DNA of 64,000 nucleotides from Thalassovita sp. Lineage in GTDB: Bacteria > Pseudomonadota > Alphaproteobacteria > Rhodobacterales > Rhodobacteraceae. The number at the start of each line of letters is the position of its first letter. Position 1 is the stretch's first letter. Below, piece after piece: positions 35,825-45,722 of the stretch. The notes under the pieces were generated by a model. The model did not search any database. It had not been told where the DNA came from and saw only the letters and a program-made list of their open reading frames with translations. The stretch spans positions 2,598,319 to 2,662,318 of the forward strand of contig CP051233.1 in NCBI GenBank assembly GCA_017792425.1, given 5' to 3'. A program made the translations under genes and the position numbers.

Positions 35825-36661
35825 ATGACCAATTCCCCCTATGATCCCCGCAAGGACGGCGCCCAGATGGAATTCGACGGGCGGATGAGTTACACAGACT
35901 ATCTCGGACTGGACGCGATCCTGACCGCGCAGAAACCGCTGTCGGACGCCCATGACGAAATGCTGTTCATCATCCAGCACCAGACGTCAGAGCTGTGGAT
36001 GCGCCTCGCCATCCACGAACTGACCGCCGCCCGCGCCTTGCTGGCCAAGGGTGATTTCCGCCCCGCCTTCAAGATGCTGACCCGGGTTTCGCGCATCTTC
36101 GAGCAACTCAATAGCGCCTGGGACGTGCTACGCACCATGACGCCCTCTGACTACACCCGGTTCCGCGAAAGCCTGGGGCAAAGCTCGGGCTTTCAATCCT
36201 GGCAATACCGGATGATCGAATTCGCCCTGGGCAACCGCAACGCCGCCATGCTGCGCCCACATGCGCACCGGCCAGACCTGCTGACCCAGCTAGAGGCCGA
36301 ATTGCGCCGCCCCTCGCTGTATGACGTGGCCCTGCGGCAGTTATCGCACGTGTCACCCCTGTCACAGGGTGTGCTGGCCCGCGACACGGCCGCACCCTAT
36401 CAACCCAGCGAAGAAGTCTCTGGCGCCTGGGCAAAGATCTACAAATCCCCCGAAGCTCACTGGGAGCTATACGAGTTGGCCGAAAAGCTGGTGGATCTCG
36501 AGGATTACTTCCGCCGCTGGCGGTTCAACCACCTGACAACTGTCACACGCATCATCGGGCTGAAACGCGGCACCGGCGGCACCAGCGGCGCGGCCTATCT
36601 ATCGCGTATGCTGGAGGTGGAACTGTTCCCAGAACTCTGGCGTATGCGCACAGAGCTATAA
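35825..36661 (+). CDS. kynA: tryptophan 2,3-dioxygenase
   Basis: This 278-residue haem enzyme opens the indole ring of tryptophan to give N-formylkynurenine, the first step of the kynurenine pathway. IIQHQTSELWMR carries the distal substrate-contact histidine (His52), and RRWRFNHLTTVTRI carries the proximal haem ligand (His236), followed by GTGGTSGAAYL. Length matches bacterial enzymes. It lies just after kynU; the 166 bases behind it hold no gene and no clear terminator. Confidence 0.96.
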   Translation: MTNSPYDPRKDGAQMEFDGRMSYTDYLGLDAILTAQKPLSDAHDEMLFIIQHQTSELWMRLAIHELTAARALLAKGDFRPAFKMLTRVSRIFEQLNSAWDVLRTMTPSDYTRFRESLGQSSGFQSWQYRMIEFALGNRNAAMLRPHAHRPDLLTQLEAELRRPSLYDVALRQLSHVSPLSQGVLARDTAAPYQPSEEVSGAWAKIYKSPEAHWELYELAEKLVDLEDYFRRWRFNHLTTVTRIIGLKRGTGGTSGAAYLSRMLEVELFPELWRMRTEL

Positions 36662-36827
36662 CAGACCCGGACGTCAAATTTGCGTTGCGGAACTGTCCCA
36701 CTTCGCGCCGGGGTAGCACCGCATTCTTGCTGCCAGAGCGGGATTCACCTAAAGTAAACTCAATTGTCGCAAAAAGACGACTGACGAAGGCAGTAATCGG
36801 GGCTGACCCCGAGGCAGGAGCAGCGCA

Positions 36828-39305
36828 ATGCCCACCGGGTATCTGGTTAACCTTGGCGATTCATCACTGGATACGGGCGATGTCCTTGGTACGTCCGCCT
36901 ACAGTTTCACCACCGCGACCCAGATCGGGTCGGGCAGCATCTCTTTCACCGGACGCATCAGCTGGACCGAGGTCAGGGACTACAACCTGAACGGCACCTA
37001 CTACGAAGCGACCGATGGCAACGTCTATTTCGTACCGAACAGTTTCCCCCGTCGGTTCGATTCCGGTCAGGTCAACGACGCGCCGGACTACTCGACCGCC
37101 GATGGCGTTGTCGATGGCACCGGCGGCGATGACCTGATTGACGGCGCTTATGTGGATGAAGACGGTGACCAGGTGGACAGCGGAGCGGGTGCCGGTGTTG
37201 ACGGTATGGGGGATTTCATCGCTGCGGGCGATGGGGACGACACCGTCCTGGCCGGGGCGGGCGACGATACGGTTTCCGGCGGTGGCGGCAGCGACTCTCT
37301 TGGCGGCGGCGCAGGGAACGACATCATTCATGGCGATGACATAACCGCCGCCAGCGCCACCTCCGAATCCCTGAACTGGGCCAGCGCAGGCGCGGACGAA
37401 CAGAATATCGCAGCGGGCTTTACCCAAACGACCGGTGTGATGGATGTCGACGTCAGCTTCACCGACGATGGCAATGCCAATGACTTCTCCGTAGAAAGCA
37501 CCTCCTCGATCTACGTCGCAAGCGGAGAGGACTTCAACAGCACCTCCTCGCTCTCGCTTGGCGGATCGGGCCAGGGAAACACCTCGACCACGACGATCAG
37601 CTTCGCCACCAATCAGGCCGATTCCTATGCCGACAATGTCCAGAATGTCAGCTTCAGAATTACCGATGTGGACGGCGCTGACGGCGGTTGGCAGGACATC
37701 ATCACCATCAATGCAGTGGACGCCAACGGCAACACGGTCGCCGTCAACCTGTCCGGCACAGGTGACGATGCGATTTCCGGCAATACCGTTACCGCCAGCC
37801 TGACCGGCAACAGCTTTACAGACGCGCACGGGTCCATCCTGGTGACGATTGCCGGGCCTGTGCAGTCGATCTCGATCGACTATGACAACGGGTTCGGCAA
37901 CGGTCAGTTGCTGGGGATTTCCGATGTTCATTTCGAAACGATCCCGCTGCAGGCGGGCGATGACACCATTGATGGCGGGGACGGCGATGACCTGATTTAT
38001 GGCGACGCCGGGGCCGACAGCCTGATCGGCGGCGATGGCGCCGATACGCTCGTGGGGGGCGACGGCAACGACACCCTGGCCGGGGGCGCGGACGGCGACA
38101 GCCTGGACGGCGGCGCAGGCATGGATTTCCTGGACTATTCGGGGTCGGACGAAGGCGTGAACATCGATCTGGGCGCGGGCACCGCCAGTGGTGGGCACGC
38201 TGAAGGCGACACGCTGGCTGGCGGGCTGGACGGCATCATCGGTTCGGAATGGGACGACACGCTGGTTGGCTATGACGGCCAGGGCGCGGACTGGACCAAC
38301 GTCTTTTTCGGCGGCGGCGGCAACGACTTCATGGACGGTGCGGGCGGCGATGACAGCCTGTATGGCGAAGAGGGCGACGATACCATTCTGGGCGGTGACG
38401 GCGATGACGTGGTCGCGGGCGGCGACGGCGACGATCTGCTGATTGGCGGCGGCGGGGCTGACACACTGGATGGCGGCACTGGGAATGACACGCTGAACGT
38501 CGGTGGCGGAGACAGCGCCGCCGGCGGCGAAGGCGACGACGTGTTCAACATCAACGGCGGCGGCGGAGCCCTGACCATAGATGGAGGTGAAGGGGAGGAA
38601 GCCACAGGCGACACGCTGAACTTTGGCGGTCAGATCGACTGGGGCGCGATCAGCTATAGCAACACCGATCCCGCATCGCTGGCCGGGTCGGTCACACTGA
38701 ACGACGGCACCGTGGTGAACTTCTCTAACATCGAGAACGTGATCATCTGCTTCAAATCCGGGACGCGGATCGACACCCCGCACGGGCCGCGCCGGATCGA
38801 GGATCTGAAACCGGGCGACATGGTGATCACCCGTGACAACGGCCTGCAACCGGTGCGTTGGATCGGGCGGCGGCGCGTGCCAGGCACCGGCGATTTTGCC
38901 CCGATCCGCTTTGCACCCGGCGCGCTTGGCAACGGGCGGCCGCTGCTGGTGTCGCCACAGCACCGGATGCTGTACCGGTCGCCCGACGCGACCCTGCTGT
39001 TCGGCGCGCCAGAGGTGCTGGTCACCGCGCGCCACCTGGTCAACGGCAGCACAATCCGCCAAATGGAAAAGGACCAGATCGACTATGTCCATGTCCTGTT
39101 CGACCGGCACGAGATCATCTTTGCCGAAGGCGTCCCCAGCGAAAGCTTCCACCCCGGGCGGCATGGGTTGCACGGCATCATGGACCACGCACGCGAAGAA
39201 CTGTTCGCCCTGTTCCCGGACCTGCGCAATGATCCCGACAGTTTCGGCGACACCGCGCGCCGTTGCCTGAAAGAGTACGAGGCAAAGCTGCTGCAGCCCG
39301 CTTAA
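36828..39305 (+). CDS. large RTX-repeat exoprotein with C-terminal Hint domain
   Basis: The 825-residue acidic protein has no Sec signal. Residues 1-85 form an unrecognised N-module. RTX-type GGxGxDxU calcium repeats occur near residues 90-170 and again at 377-610. A beta-sandwich-like region lies between them (about 180-365). The Hint domain begins at Cys641 (CFKSGTRIDTPHGP) and includes LKPGDMV, PVRWIG and VSPQHRML. RTX repeats suggest type I secretion with calcium-dependent folding outside; the Hint domain suggests self-cleavage at or before Cys641. AGGAG upstream supports the start at 36828. No type I secretion genes are adjacent. The shared Hint type with the protein at 4665-5768 is notable. 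Confidence 0.85.
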   Translation: MPTGYLVNLGDSSLDTGDVLGTSAYSFTTATQIGSGSISFTGRISWTEVRDYNLNGTYYEATDGNVYFVPNSFPRRFDSGQVNDAPDYSTADGVVDGTGGDDLIDGAYVDEDGDQVDSGAGAGVDGMGDFIAAGDGDDTVLAGAGDDTVSGGGGSDSLGGGAGNDIIHGDDITAASATSESLNWASAGADEQNIAAGFTQTTGVMDVDVSFTDDGNANDFSVESTSSIYVASGEDFNSTSSLSLGGSGQGNTSTTTISFATNQADSYADNVQNVSFRITDVDGADGGWQDIITINAVDANGNTVAVNLSGTGDDAISGNTVTASLTGNSFTDAHGSILVTIAGPVQSISIDYDNGFGNGQLLGISDVHFETIPLQAGDDTIDGGDGDDLIYGDAGADSLIGGDGADTLVGGDGNDTLAGGADGDSLDGGAGMDFLDYSGSDEGVNIDLGAGTASGGHAEGDTLAGGLDGIIGSEWDDTLVGYDGQGADWTNVFFGGGGNDFMDGAGGDDSLYGEEGDDTILGGDGDDVVAGGDGDDLLIGGGGADTLDGGTGNDTLNVGGGDSAAGGEGDDVFNINGGGGALTIDGGEGEEATGDTLNFGGQIDWGAISYSNTDPASLAGSVTLNDGTVVNFSNIENVIICFKSGTRIDTPHGPRRIEDLKPGDMVITRDNGLQPVRWIGRRRVPGTGDFAPIRFAPGALGNGRPLLVSPQHRMLYRSPDATLLFGAPEVLVTARHLVNGSTIRQMEKDQIDYVHVLFDRHEIIFAEGVPSESFHPGRHGLHGIMDHAREELFALFPDLRNDPDSFGDTARRCLKEYEAKLLQPA
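37957..38610 (+). repeat. coding tandem repeats (RTX nonapeptides)
   Basis: The DNA repeats a 27-base unit encoding GGDGxDTLx-type nonapeptides, for example GGDGDDLIYGDAG and GGDGNDTLAGG. The repetition is imperfect and entirely in frame, so it arises from the protein repeats. A shorter block of the same kind occurs around 37200-37340. Confidence 0.85.
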
Positions 39306-39421
39306 AGCGTCGCGCCCATAACTTGAGCCATCAAGATAAAGGTGTGACGCCCACAACATTTCTATGTTGCACTGCGTTCCGCCAAAAGCTGTGTCTCAGG
39401 TTCCATGCGGAACGCATCAGG

Positions 39422-40198
39422 TCACGCGGATTTCAGAACCCGTCCGTTCTTGCTGGTGGCCCAGTCACGGACCGCATCCCCGAACGCACTGAACAGCGGG
39501 CGCGAAACCGGGTCATTGGCGGCATCCCATTCCGGGTGCCATTGCACCGACATCGTGAACCCCTTTGCGCCGTCGACATAGATCGCTTCGGGGGTGCCGT
39601 CCGGCGCGTAGCCTTCGACCACGATACGTTTGCCGGGGGTGTTGATACCCTGCCCGTGCAGTGTGTTCGTCATCACCTCGCGCGCGCCCATCAGTTTGTG
39701 GAAACGCCCGCCTTCGACAAAGCTAACCTTGTGACGCAGGGCAAACTTTTCCTCCAGCGTGCCGTCCGGCGGCATTCGGTGGTTCATGCGGCCCGGCAGA
39801 TCGCGGATTTCGGGGTACAGCGAACCGCCCATCGCCACGTTCACCTCTTGAAACCCGCGGCAAATCCCCAGGAAGGGCTGCCCGCGTTCAACGCAGGCCC
39901 GCACCAATGGCAGGGTGATCGCATCGCGGCACCGGTCAAACGTCCCGTGCGCCTCGGTCGCCTGTTCGCCGTATTCCTCCGGGTGGACATTGGGGCGCCC
40001 GCCGGTCAGGACGAACCCGTCGCAGACCTCCAGCAATTCGGCGACGCTGACGAACCGTGGATCGGGGGCAATGGTCAACGGCAGACACCCGGCCACACAG
40101 GAAACGGCCTCGGTGTTCATCAGGCCACTGGCGTGCACCTGATAGGAATCGTTGATAACATAGTGATTGCCGATGATGCCGACGATGGGACGGGTCAT
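39422..40198 (-). CDS. puuD: class-I glutamine-amidotransferase-like hydrolase (gamma-glutamyl-GABA hydrolase family)
   Basis: The 258-residue protein is of the peptidase C26/PuuD type: MTRPIVGIIGN at the start, VLTGGRPNVHPEEYG, the nucleophile elbow GICRGFQ (Cys113) and the catalytic QWHPEWD. PuuD cleaves gamma-glutamyl-GABA in putrescine use, but other members act on different gamma-glutamyl amides. The start at 40198 is the conserved one; the open frame runs 64 codons further without conservation. It lies downstream of glcG on the same strand with 100 bases between. No other putrescine gene is visible, so the symbol is tentative. Confidence 0.72.
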   Translation of the reverse strand: MTRPIVGIIGNHYVINDSYQVHASGLMNTEAVSCVAGCLPLTIAPDPRFVSVAELLEVCDGFVLTGGRPNVHPEEYGEQATEAHGTFDRCRDAITLPLVRACVERGQPFLGICRGFQEVNVAMGGSLYPEIRDLPGRMNHRMPPDGTLEEKFALRHKVSFVEGGRFHKLMGAREVMTNTLHGQGINTPGKRIVVEGYAPDGTPEAIYVDGAKGFTMSVQWHPEWDAANDPVSRPLFSAFGDAVRDWATSKNGRVLKSA

Positions 40199-40298
40199 GG
40201 TGCGCCTTCTGTTGCCTGTTCCCGTCACGATACATGTATCCGCACACATGCAAAACAGGAAACCTGACGTCGGGCTGCACCAGACCTTCGGGTTTGGG

Positions 40299-40727
40299 CT
40301 ATGCCTCGCCAGCCAGGCCGGCGGCCTCGATCCCCGCCAAGGCCGCGACCGCATCGTTGTCCGAAGTGTCACCGGTAACCCCGACCGCACCCAGGATCTT
40401 GCCGCGTTGGTCCCGGATCAGTACGCCGCCCGGCACAGGGATGACCTGTCCGCCGTAGACGCCGTTCACCGCCGCCATGAAATAGGCCTGCGCCTCGGCC
40501 CGGGCCATTTGCGCCTTGCCGGCCATGCCCAGCATGACACACCCGTAAGCCTTGCCATGCGCGATGGCGAACCGACCCGGCGCCGCACCATCCCCCCGCT
40601 CGAACGCAACCACGTTACCGCCTGCGTCCAGCACGATCGCGCTCAGCGGTTTCATCCCCTGTTCGCGTCCTGTTTCCAGCGCCTTGCGGATGATGGTCCG
40701 CGCCCGTTTCAACGAAATATCTGCCAT
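40299..40727 (-). CDS. glcG: GlcG/HbpS family haem-binding-like protein
   Basis: This 142-residue protein belongs to the GlcG/HbpS family (DUF336), with SLKRARTIIRKAL, VVAFERGDGA, VPGGVLIRDQRGKILGAVGVTGDTSDNDAVAA. In enterobacteria glcG lies in the glycolate operon next to malate synthase G. Here too it follows glcB on the same strand (56-base gap). Some relatives bind haem or cobalamin; the function in glycolate use is not settled. Confidence 0.85.
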   Translation of the reverse strand: MADISLKRARTIIRKALETGREQGMKPLSAIVLDAGGNVVAFERGDGAAPGRFAIAHGKAYGCVMLGMAGKAQMARAEAQAYFMAAVNGVYGGQVIPVPGGVLIRDQRGKILGAVGVTGDTSDNDAVAALAGIEAAGLAGEA

Positions 40728-40783
40728 TCTGGCCCCTTGTCATTTGCTTTGCAGTCTGGTCGGCAATCCCGGCCACACGGGTT

Positions 40784-42922
40784 TCACATTGCGGCCTTCA
40801 ATTCCAGCCGCCGCTGGTGCAGCACAGGCTCGGTGTAGCCAGACGGCTGGATGCGCCCCTTGAACACCAGGTCACAGGCCGCCTGAAACGCGATCCCGTC
40901 GAAATCCGGAGCCATAGGACGATAGGCCGGATCGCCCGCGTTCTGCTGGTCCACCACCGCAGCCATCTTGCGCATCGCCTCCATCACGCGCGGTTCGGAC
41001 ACGACACCGTGGTGCAGCCAGTTGGCCAGCGCCTGCGAGGAAATCCGGCAGGTCGCGCGGTCCTCCATCAGCCCGACATCGTTGATGTCCGGCACTTTGG
41101 AACACCCGACCCCCTGGTCGACCCAGCGCACGACATAGCCAAGGATGCCTTGGGCGTTGTTTTCGACCTCGCGTGTGATCTCTTCGGCGCTGAAATTGCG
41201 GCCGGTGGCTACCGGGATCGTCAGCAGATCGGTCAAGGTGCCACGCGCCCCGCCCTGCCTGATCTCTTCCTGGCGGGCCTTCACGTCCACCTTGTGATAG
41301 TGGGTGGCGTGCAGGGTCGCGGCGGTAGGGGACGGCACCCAGGCGCAATTCGCCCCGGCCTGCGGATGGGCGATCTTGGCCGCCAGCATATCCGCCATCC
41401 GGTCAGGAATGGCCCACATGCCCTTGCCGATCTGGGCCTTGCCCTGCAATCCACAGGCCAGCCCGATATCCACGTTGCGATCTTCATAGGACAAAATCCA
41501 CGGAGTCGCCTTCATCTCGCCCTTCGGCAGGAACGGCCCCGCTTCCATCGAGGTATGGATTTCATCGCCGGTCCGGTCCAGGAACCCGGTGTTGATGAAC
41601 GCCACCCGGTGTTTGGCGGCGCGGATACATTCCTTCAGGTTGGCCGAGGTGCGGCGTTCTTCGTCCATGATCCCCAGCTTCACCGTGTATTGCGGCAGGC
41701 CCAGAATCTGTTCGACCCGGGTAAAAATCTGATCGGCAAAGGCCACTTCCTCTGGCCCGTGCATCTTGGGCTTCACCACGTAGACAGATCCGTGGACGGA
41801 ATTGCGCGCGCCGTCGGATTTGCGCAGGTCGTGCATTGCGATCAGCGTGGTGCACAGCGCATCCATCAGCCCTTCGCCGATTTCCTGCCCGTCACGATCC
41901 AGCACCGCGGGATTGGTCATCAGGTGGCCGACATTGCGCACCAGCATCAGCGACCGCCCTTTCAGCGTCAGCGCGGCACCGTCCGGGGCGGTGAACACCT
42001 GATCGGGGTTCATCCGGCGGGTCATGGTCTGGCCACCCTTGTCAAAGGTTTCCGTCAAATCGCCTCGCATCAGGCCCAGCCAGTTGCGGTAGGCCAGAAC
42101 CTTGTCCTCGGCATCGACGGCAGCCACGGAATCCTCGCAGTCCATGATGGTGGACATAGCCGATTCCAACCGGATGTCGGAAATCCCGGCCTTGTCATCC
42201 TTGCCGATGGCGCTGCTGGCGTCGATGTCCAGCACGATATGCAGCCCGTTGTGGCGCAACAGCACGGCGGTCGGTTCCGCCGCGTCCCCCTGGTACCCGG
42301 CAAATGTCCCCGCATCCTTCAGTGCGGGCGTCAGCGCACCGTTTTCGATCGCCAGCTTGCTGACATCTGCCCACGACCCGCTTGCCAGCGGCACCGCTTC
42401 GTCCAGAAACTGCCGCCCCCAGGCAATCACGCGCAGGCCCCGCGCTGGGTCATACCCCTTCCCCGATGGCAAATCCCCCAAGGCGTCGGTCCCGTACAGC
42501 GCGTCATACAGCGATCCCCACCGTGCGTTCGCCGCATTCAGCGCAAACCGCGCGTTCATGATCGGCACCACCAGTTGCGGTCCGGGCACTTCGGCGATTT
42601 CCGGGTCAACGCCCGTGGTTTCAATCTGGAAATCAGGCCCCTCGGGAACCAGATAGCCGATCTCTTGCAGGAACTGCCGGTAGCCTTCCGGGTCGTGCTG
42701 ATTGCCGCGGTTCTTGATGTGCCAGTCGTCCAGCTTCTGCTGCATCGCCTCGCGCGTTTCCAGCAGCGCCCGGTTTGCAGGCCCCAGGTCGTGGACCAGC
42801 CCGGACAAGCCCGCCCAGAACGTCTCTGGGGCGATGCCCGTTCCCGGCAGCGCATCATGTTCGATGAATGCGGCCAGCGCCGACGCCACTTTCAGCCCGT
42901 GTTTTTCGATCCGGTCGGTCAT
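40784..42922 (-). CDS. glcB: malate synthase G
   Basis: The 712-residue enzyme condenses glyoxylate with acetyl-CoA to malate. Its length is typical of isoform G. SAMSTIMDCEDSVAAVDAEDK, the TIM-barrel motif PKMHGPEEVAF, and DVGLMEDRATCRISSQ with the catalytic aspartate (MED) are diagnostic. It is the first gene of a minus-strand unit with glcG and probably the class-I amidotransferase gene. It is divergent from pepN; the 197 bases between hold both promoters. Isocitrate lyase is not in the window, so the glyoxylate source is open. Confidence 0.96.
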   Translation of the reverse strand: MTDRIEKHGLKVASALAAFIEHDALPGTGIAPETFWAGLSGLVHDLGPANRALLETREAMQQKLDDWHIKNRGNQHDPEGYRQFLQEIGYLVPEGPDFQIETTGVDPEIAEVPGPQLVVPIMNARFALNAANARWGSLYDALYGTDALGDLPSGKGYDPARGLRVIAWGRQFLDEAVPLASGSWADVSKLAIENGALTPALKDAGTFAGYQGDAAEPTAVLLRHNGLHIVLDIDASSAIGKDDKAGISDIRLESAMSTIMDCEDSVAAVDAEDKVLAYRNWLGLMRGDLTETFDKGGQTMTRRMNPDQVFTAPDGAALTLKGRSLMLVRNVGHLMTNPAVLDRDGQEIGEGLMDALCTTLIAMHDLRKSDGARNSVHGSVYVVKPKMHGPEEVAFADQIFTRVEQILGLPQYTVKLGIMDEERRTSANLKECIRAAKHRVAFINTGFLDRTGDEIHTSMEAGPFLPKGEMKATPWILSYEDRNVDIGLACGLQGKAQIGKGMWAIPDRMADMLAAKIAHPQAGANCAWVPSPTAATLHATHYHKVDVKARQEEIRQGGARGTLTDLLTIPVATGRNFSAEEITREVENNAQGILGYVVRWVDQGVGCSKVPDINDVGLMEDRATCRISSQALANWLHHGVVSEPRVMEAMRKMAAVVDQQNAGDPAYRPMAPDFDGIAFQAACDLVFKGRIQPSGYTEPVLHQRRLELKAAM

Positions 42923-43119
42923 GCCTTTCCCCTCTGGCTGCAGCCCTTTCGTTTCTCAATAGAACGGAAGTTTCCTATAGGCAACAATTGTGGTCATGTT
43001 CTTTTACCAATCCCGAATGAACTGCTTCAAAAATATCCGAACAGTCCGCCGCCTGCCCCATTGAAGCTGCTGGCGGGCGGTCCTACCCTTTGCGCAACCA
43101 TCCCGGAACGGAGCCTAAG

Positions 43120-45672
43120 ATGAAAGACGCCGCCCCTCAGACGATTTATCTGTCTGATTACACGCCCTTCGGCTATCTGATCGACGCGGTAAGCCTGACA
43201 TTCAAACTGCACCCGACGGCGACGCGCGTCCTCAGCACGATCCGGTTCCGGCCCAACCCGGCGGCGTCTGACAGGCGGCTCTTTCTGCACGGGGAAGGGC
43301 TGAAACGCATCTCGGCCAGCATCGACGGCGCACCAGCCAAGGTGAAAGACGTCCCCGGCGGGATCGAGGTTGACGCCCCGGATACCGCTTTCAACTGGGA
43401 GGCCGAGGTAGAGATTTCGCCCTCCACCAACACTGCACTGGAAGGGCTGTACATGTCCAATGGCATGTATTGCACCCAGTGCGAGGCCGAGGGCTTTCGC
43501 AAGATCACCTATTACCCGGACCGCCCCGACGTGATGGCGACCTTTACAGTCAAGGTCGAAGGCGACGAACCGGTCAAGCTGTCCAACGGCAATCCCGGCG
43601 CGACCGGTGCGGGCTTTGCCGAATGGCACGATCCGTGGCCCAAACCCGCCTACCTGTTCGCGCTGGTCGCAGGCGATCTGGTCAACCACCCGGATCGGTT
43701 TACCACGAAATCCGGCAAGGACGTGGATCTGAACATCTGGGTCCGTCCGGGGGACGAAGACAAATGCGCGTTCGGGATGGAGGCCCTGAAAAAATCCATG
43801 ACATGGGACGAAGACGTCTTTGGCCGTGAATACGATCTGGACGTTTTCAACATCGTCGCCGTGGATGATTTCAACATGGGCGCTATGGAAAACAAGGGGC
43901 TGAACATCTTCAACTCTTCCTGCGTCCTTGCCTCGCCCGACACCTCTACCGACGCGAATTTCGAACGGATTGAGGCGATTATCGCGCACGAGTACTTTCA
44001 CAACTGGACCGGCAACCGCATCACCTGCCGCGACTGGTTCCAATTATGCCTGAAGGAAGGGCTGACCGTTTACCGTGACAGCCAGTTCACCGCCGACATG
44101 CGCAGCGCGCCGGTCAAGCGGATCGAGGACGTGATCCAGCTGCGCGCGCGCCAATTCCGCGAAGACAACGGCCCGCTGGCCCATCCCGTGCGCCCCGACA
44201 GCTTTGTCGAGATCAATAATTTCTACACTGCCACCGTCTATGAAAAAGGCGCCGAACTGATCGGGATGCTCAAGACGCTGGTCGGGGACGCAGACTATTC
44301 CAAGGCGCTGGACCTGTATTTCGACCGCCACGACGGGGACGCCGCCACGATAGAGGACTGGCTGCAAGTGTTCGAGGACACAACCGGTCGCGACCTTGGC
44401 CAGTTCAAACGCTGGTACGAACAGGCCGGAACGCCCCGCCTTGCGGTCAGTGACGACTACGCGGATGGGAAATACACCCTCTCGTTCAAGCAATCCACGC
44501 CTGCCACACCGGGTCAGGATGTGAAGGAACCGCGCGTCATCCCCATCGCCGTCGGCCTGTTGAACCCCAACGGCGACGAAGTTCGGTCCACCACCGTGCT
44601 GGAGATGACCGAAGCAGAACAAAGCTTCACCTTCGACGGGTTGTCGGCGCGGCCCGTGCCCTCGATCCTGCGCGGGTTTTCCGCGCCGGTGATCCTGCAA
44701 CGCCAGACTTCGAACGCGGAACGCGCCTTTCTGCTGGCCCATGATACCGACCCGTTCAACAAGTGGGAGGCCGGGCGCACGCTGGCGCGCGACGGGCTGG
44801 TGCGGATGATCCGCGACGGCGACACCCCTGACACTGCCTACATGGACGCGCTGACTGCCGTGGTCCGGGATGATGCGCTGGATCCGGCGTTCCGGGCGCT
44901 GGTGATGGGGCTGCCCAGCCAGGATGATCTGGCCCAGACCCTGCACGAACTGGGAACCACGCCCGACCCGCAGGCGATCTGGCAGGCGCTGGAAACGCTG
45001 CGGCAGGCGCTGGCCCAACACTTGCAGGATTTGCTGCCGCGGCTTTACGCGCAATACCAGGTCAAGGACGCCTATCGCGCCGACGCCACCCAATCCGGGG
45101 CGCGGTCGCTGGCCAACGCGGCCCTGTTCCTGATCACCCAGATGGACGGCGGGGCGCTGGCGCAAAAGCAATATGACGCCGCCGACAACATGACCCAGCA
45201 ACTGGCCGCCTTCGCCTGCCTTCTGTCGGCGGGCAAGGGCGCGGAAACCGCCCGCACTTTTTATGAACAATGGCAACATGACCGGCTGGTGATCGACAAG
45301 TGGTTCGCCATGCAGATCGCCCAGGCTGATCCAGACACGGCCGCCGGGGTGACGGATGCGCTGACGAAGCACCCTGATTTCACGATGAAAAACCCCAACC
45401 GGTTCCGCGCCACTCTGGGTGCCCTGGCGATGAACCATGCGGGCTTCCACCACGCCGGGGGCAAGGGCTATGCCCTGCTGGCGGACTGGCTGATCAGGCT
45501 GGACCCGCTGAATCCGCAAACCACCGCGCGGATGTGTTCCGCCTTCGAAACCTGGAAACGCTATGACACGGATCGCCAGACCCTGATCGCCGCCCAACTG
45601 GATCGTATCCTGTCCCAGGACGGGCTTAGCCGCGACACGCAGGAAATGGTCAGCCGAATCCGCGGCACCTGA
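43120..45672 (+). CDS. pepN: aminopeptidase N (M1 family, PepN type)
   Basis: The 850-residue cytoplasmic zinc exopeptidase has the substrate loop GAMENKG, the zinc motif HEYFH (His290, Glu291, His294) and the third ligand Glu313 in LKEGLTVYRD. The C-terminal part has the immunoglobulin-like and helical domains of the proteobacterial PepN group. GGAG before ATG 43120 sets the start. It releases N-terminal amino acids from peptides and fits with the peptide importer elsewhere in the window, although it is not co-transcribed with it. Confidence 0.95.
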   Translation: MKDAAPQTIYLSDYTPFGYLIDAVSLTFKLHPTATRVLSTIRFRPNPAASDRRLFLHGEGLKRISASIDGAPAKVKDVPGGIEVDAPDTAFNWEAEVEISPSTNTALEGLYMSNGMYCTQCEAEGFRKITYYPDRPDVMATFTVKVEGDEPVKLSNGNPGATGAGFAEWHDPWPKPAYLFALVAGDLVNHPDRFTTKSGKDVDLNIWVRPGDEDKCAFGMEALKKSMTWDEDVFGREYDLDVFNIVAVDDFNMGAMENKGLNIFNSSCVLASPDTSTDANFERIEAIIAHEYFHNWTGNRITCRDWFQLCLKEGLTVYRDSQFTADMRSAPVKRIEDVIQLRARQFREDNGPLAHPVRPDSFVEINNFYTATVYEKGAELIGMLKTLVGDADYSKALDLYFDRHDGDAATIEDWLQVFEDTTGRDLGQFKRWYEQAGTPRLAVSDDYADGKYTLSFKQSTPATPGQDVKEPRVIPIAVGLLNPNGDEVRSTTVLEMTEAEQSFTFDGLSARPVPSILRGFSAPVILQRQTSNAERAFLLAHDTDPFNKWEAGRTLARDGLVRMIRDGDTPDTAYMDALTAVVRDDALDPAFRALVMGLPSQDDLAQTLHELGTTPDPQAIWQALETLRQALAQHLQDLLPRLYAQYQVKDAYRADATQSGARSLANAALFLITQMDGGALAQKQYDAADNMTQQLAAFACLLSAGKGAETARTFYEQWQHDRLVIDKWFAMQIAQADPDTAAGVTDALTKHPDFTMKNPNRFRATLGALAMNHAGFHHAGGKGYALLADWLIRLDPLNPQTTARMCSAFETWKRYDTDRQTLIAAQLDRILSQDGLSRDTQEMVSRIRGT

Positions 45673-45685
45673 TGCGCGCCCCTGT

Positions 45686-45722
45686 CGCCGCCGCGGTGAA
45701 ATGAACACCTCGGCGGCGCTTT
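45686..45722 (+). terminator. intrinsic terminator of pepN
   Basis: CGCCGCCG-C-GGTG (45686-45698) pairs with CACC-T-CGGCGGCG (45706-45718), one mismatch in a 12-base-pair stem, with a 7-base loop and then CTTTC. It begins 13 bases after the pepN stop. The short T-run makes strength moderate. Confidence 0.6.

Noticed and set aside
37090..38610. CRISPR-like or non-coding tandem repeats
   Set aside because: The repeat is 27 bases, imperfect and fully in frame, encoding RTX nonapeptides.
42966..42991. GGAA-GT-TTCC and ACAATTGT as operators for glcB
   Set aside because: Arms of four bases are too short to stand out from chance without comparison to relatives.
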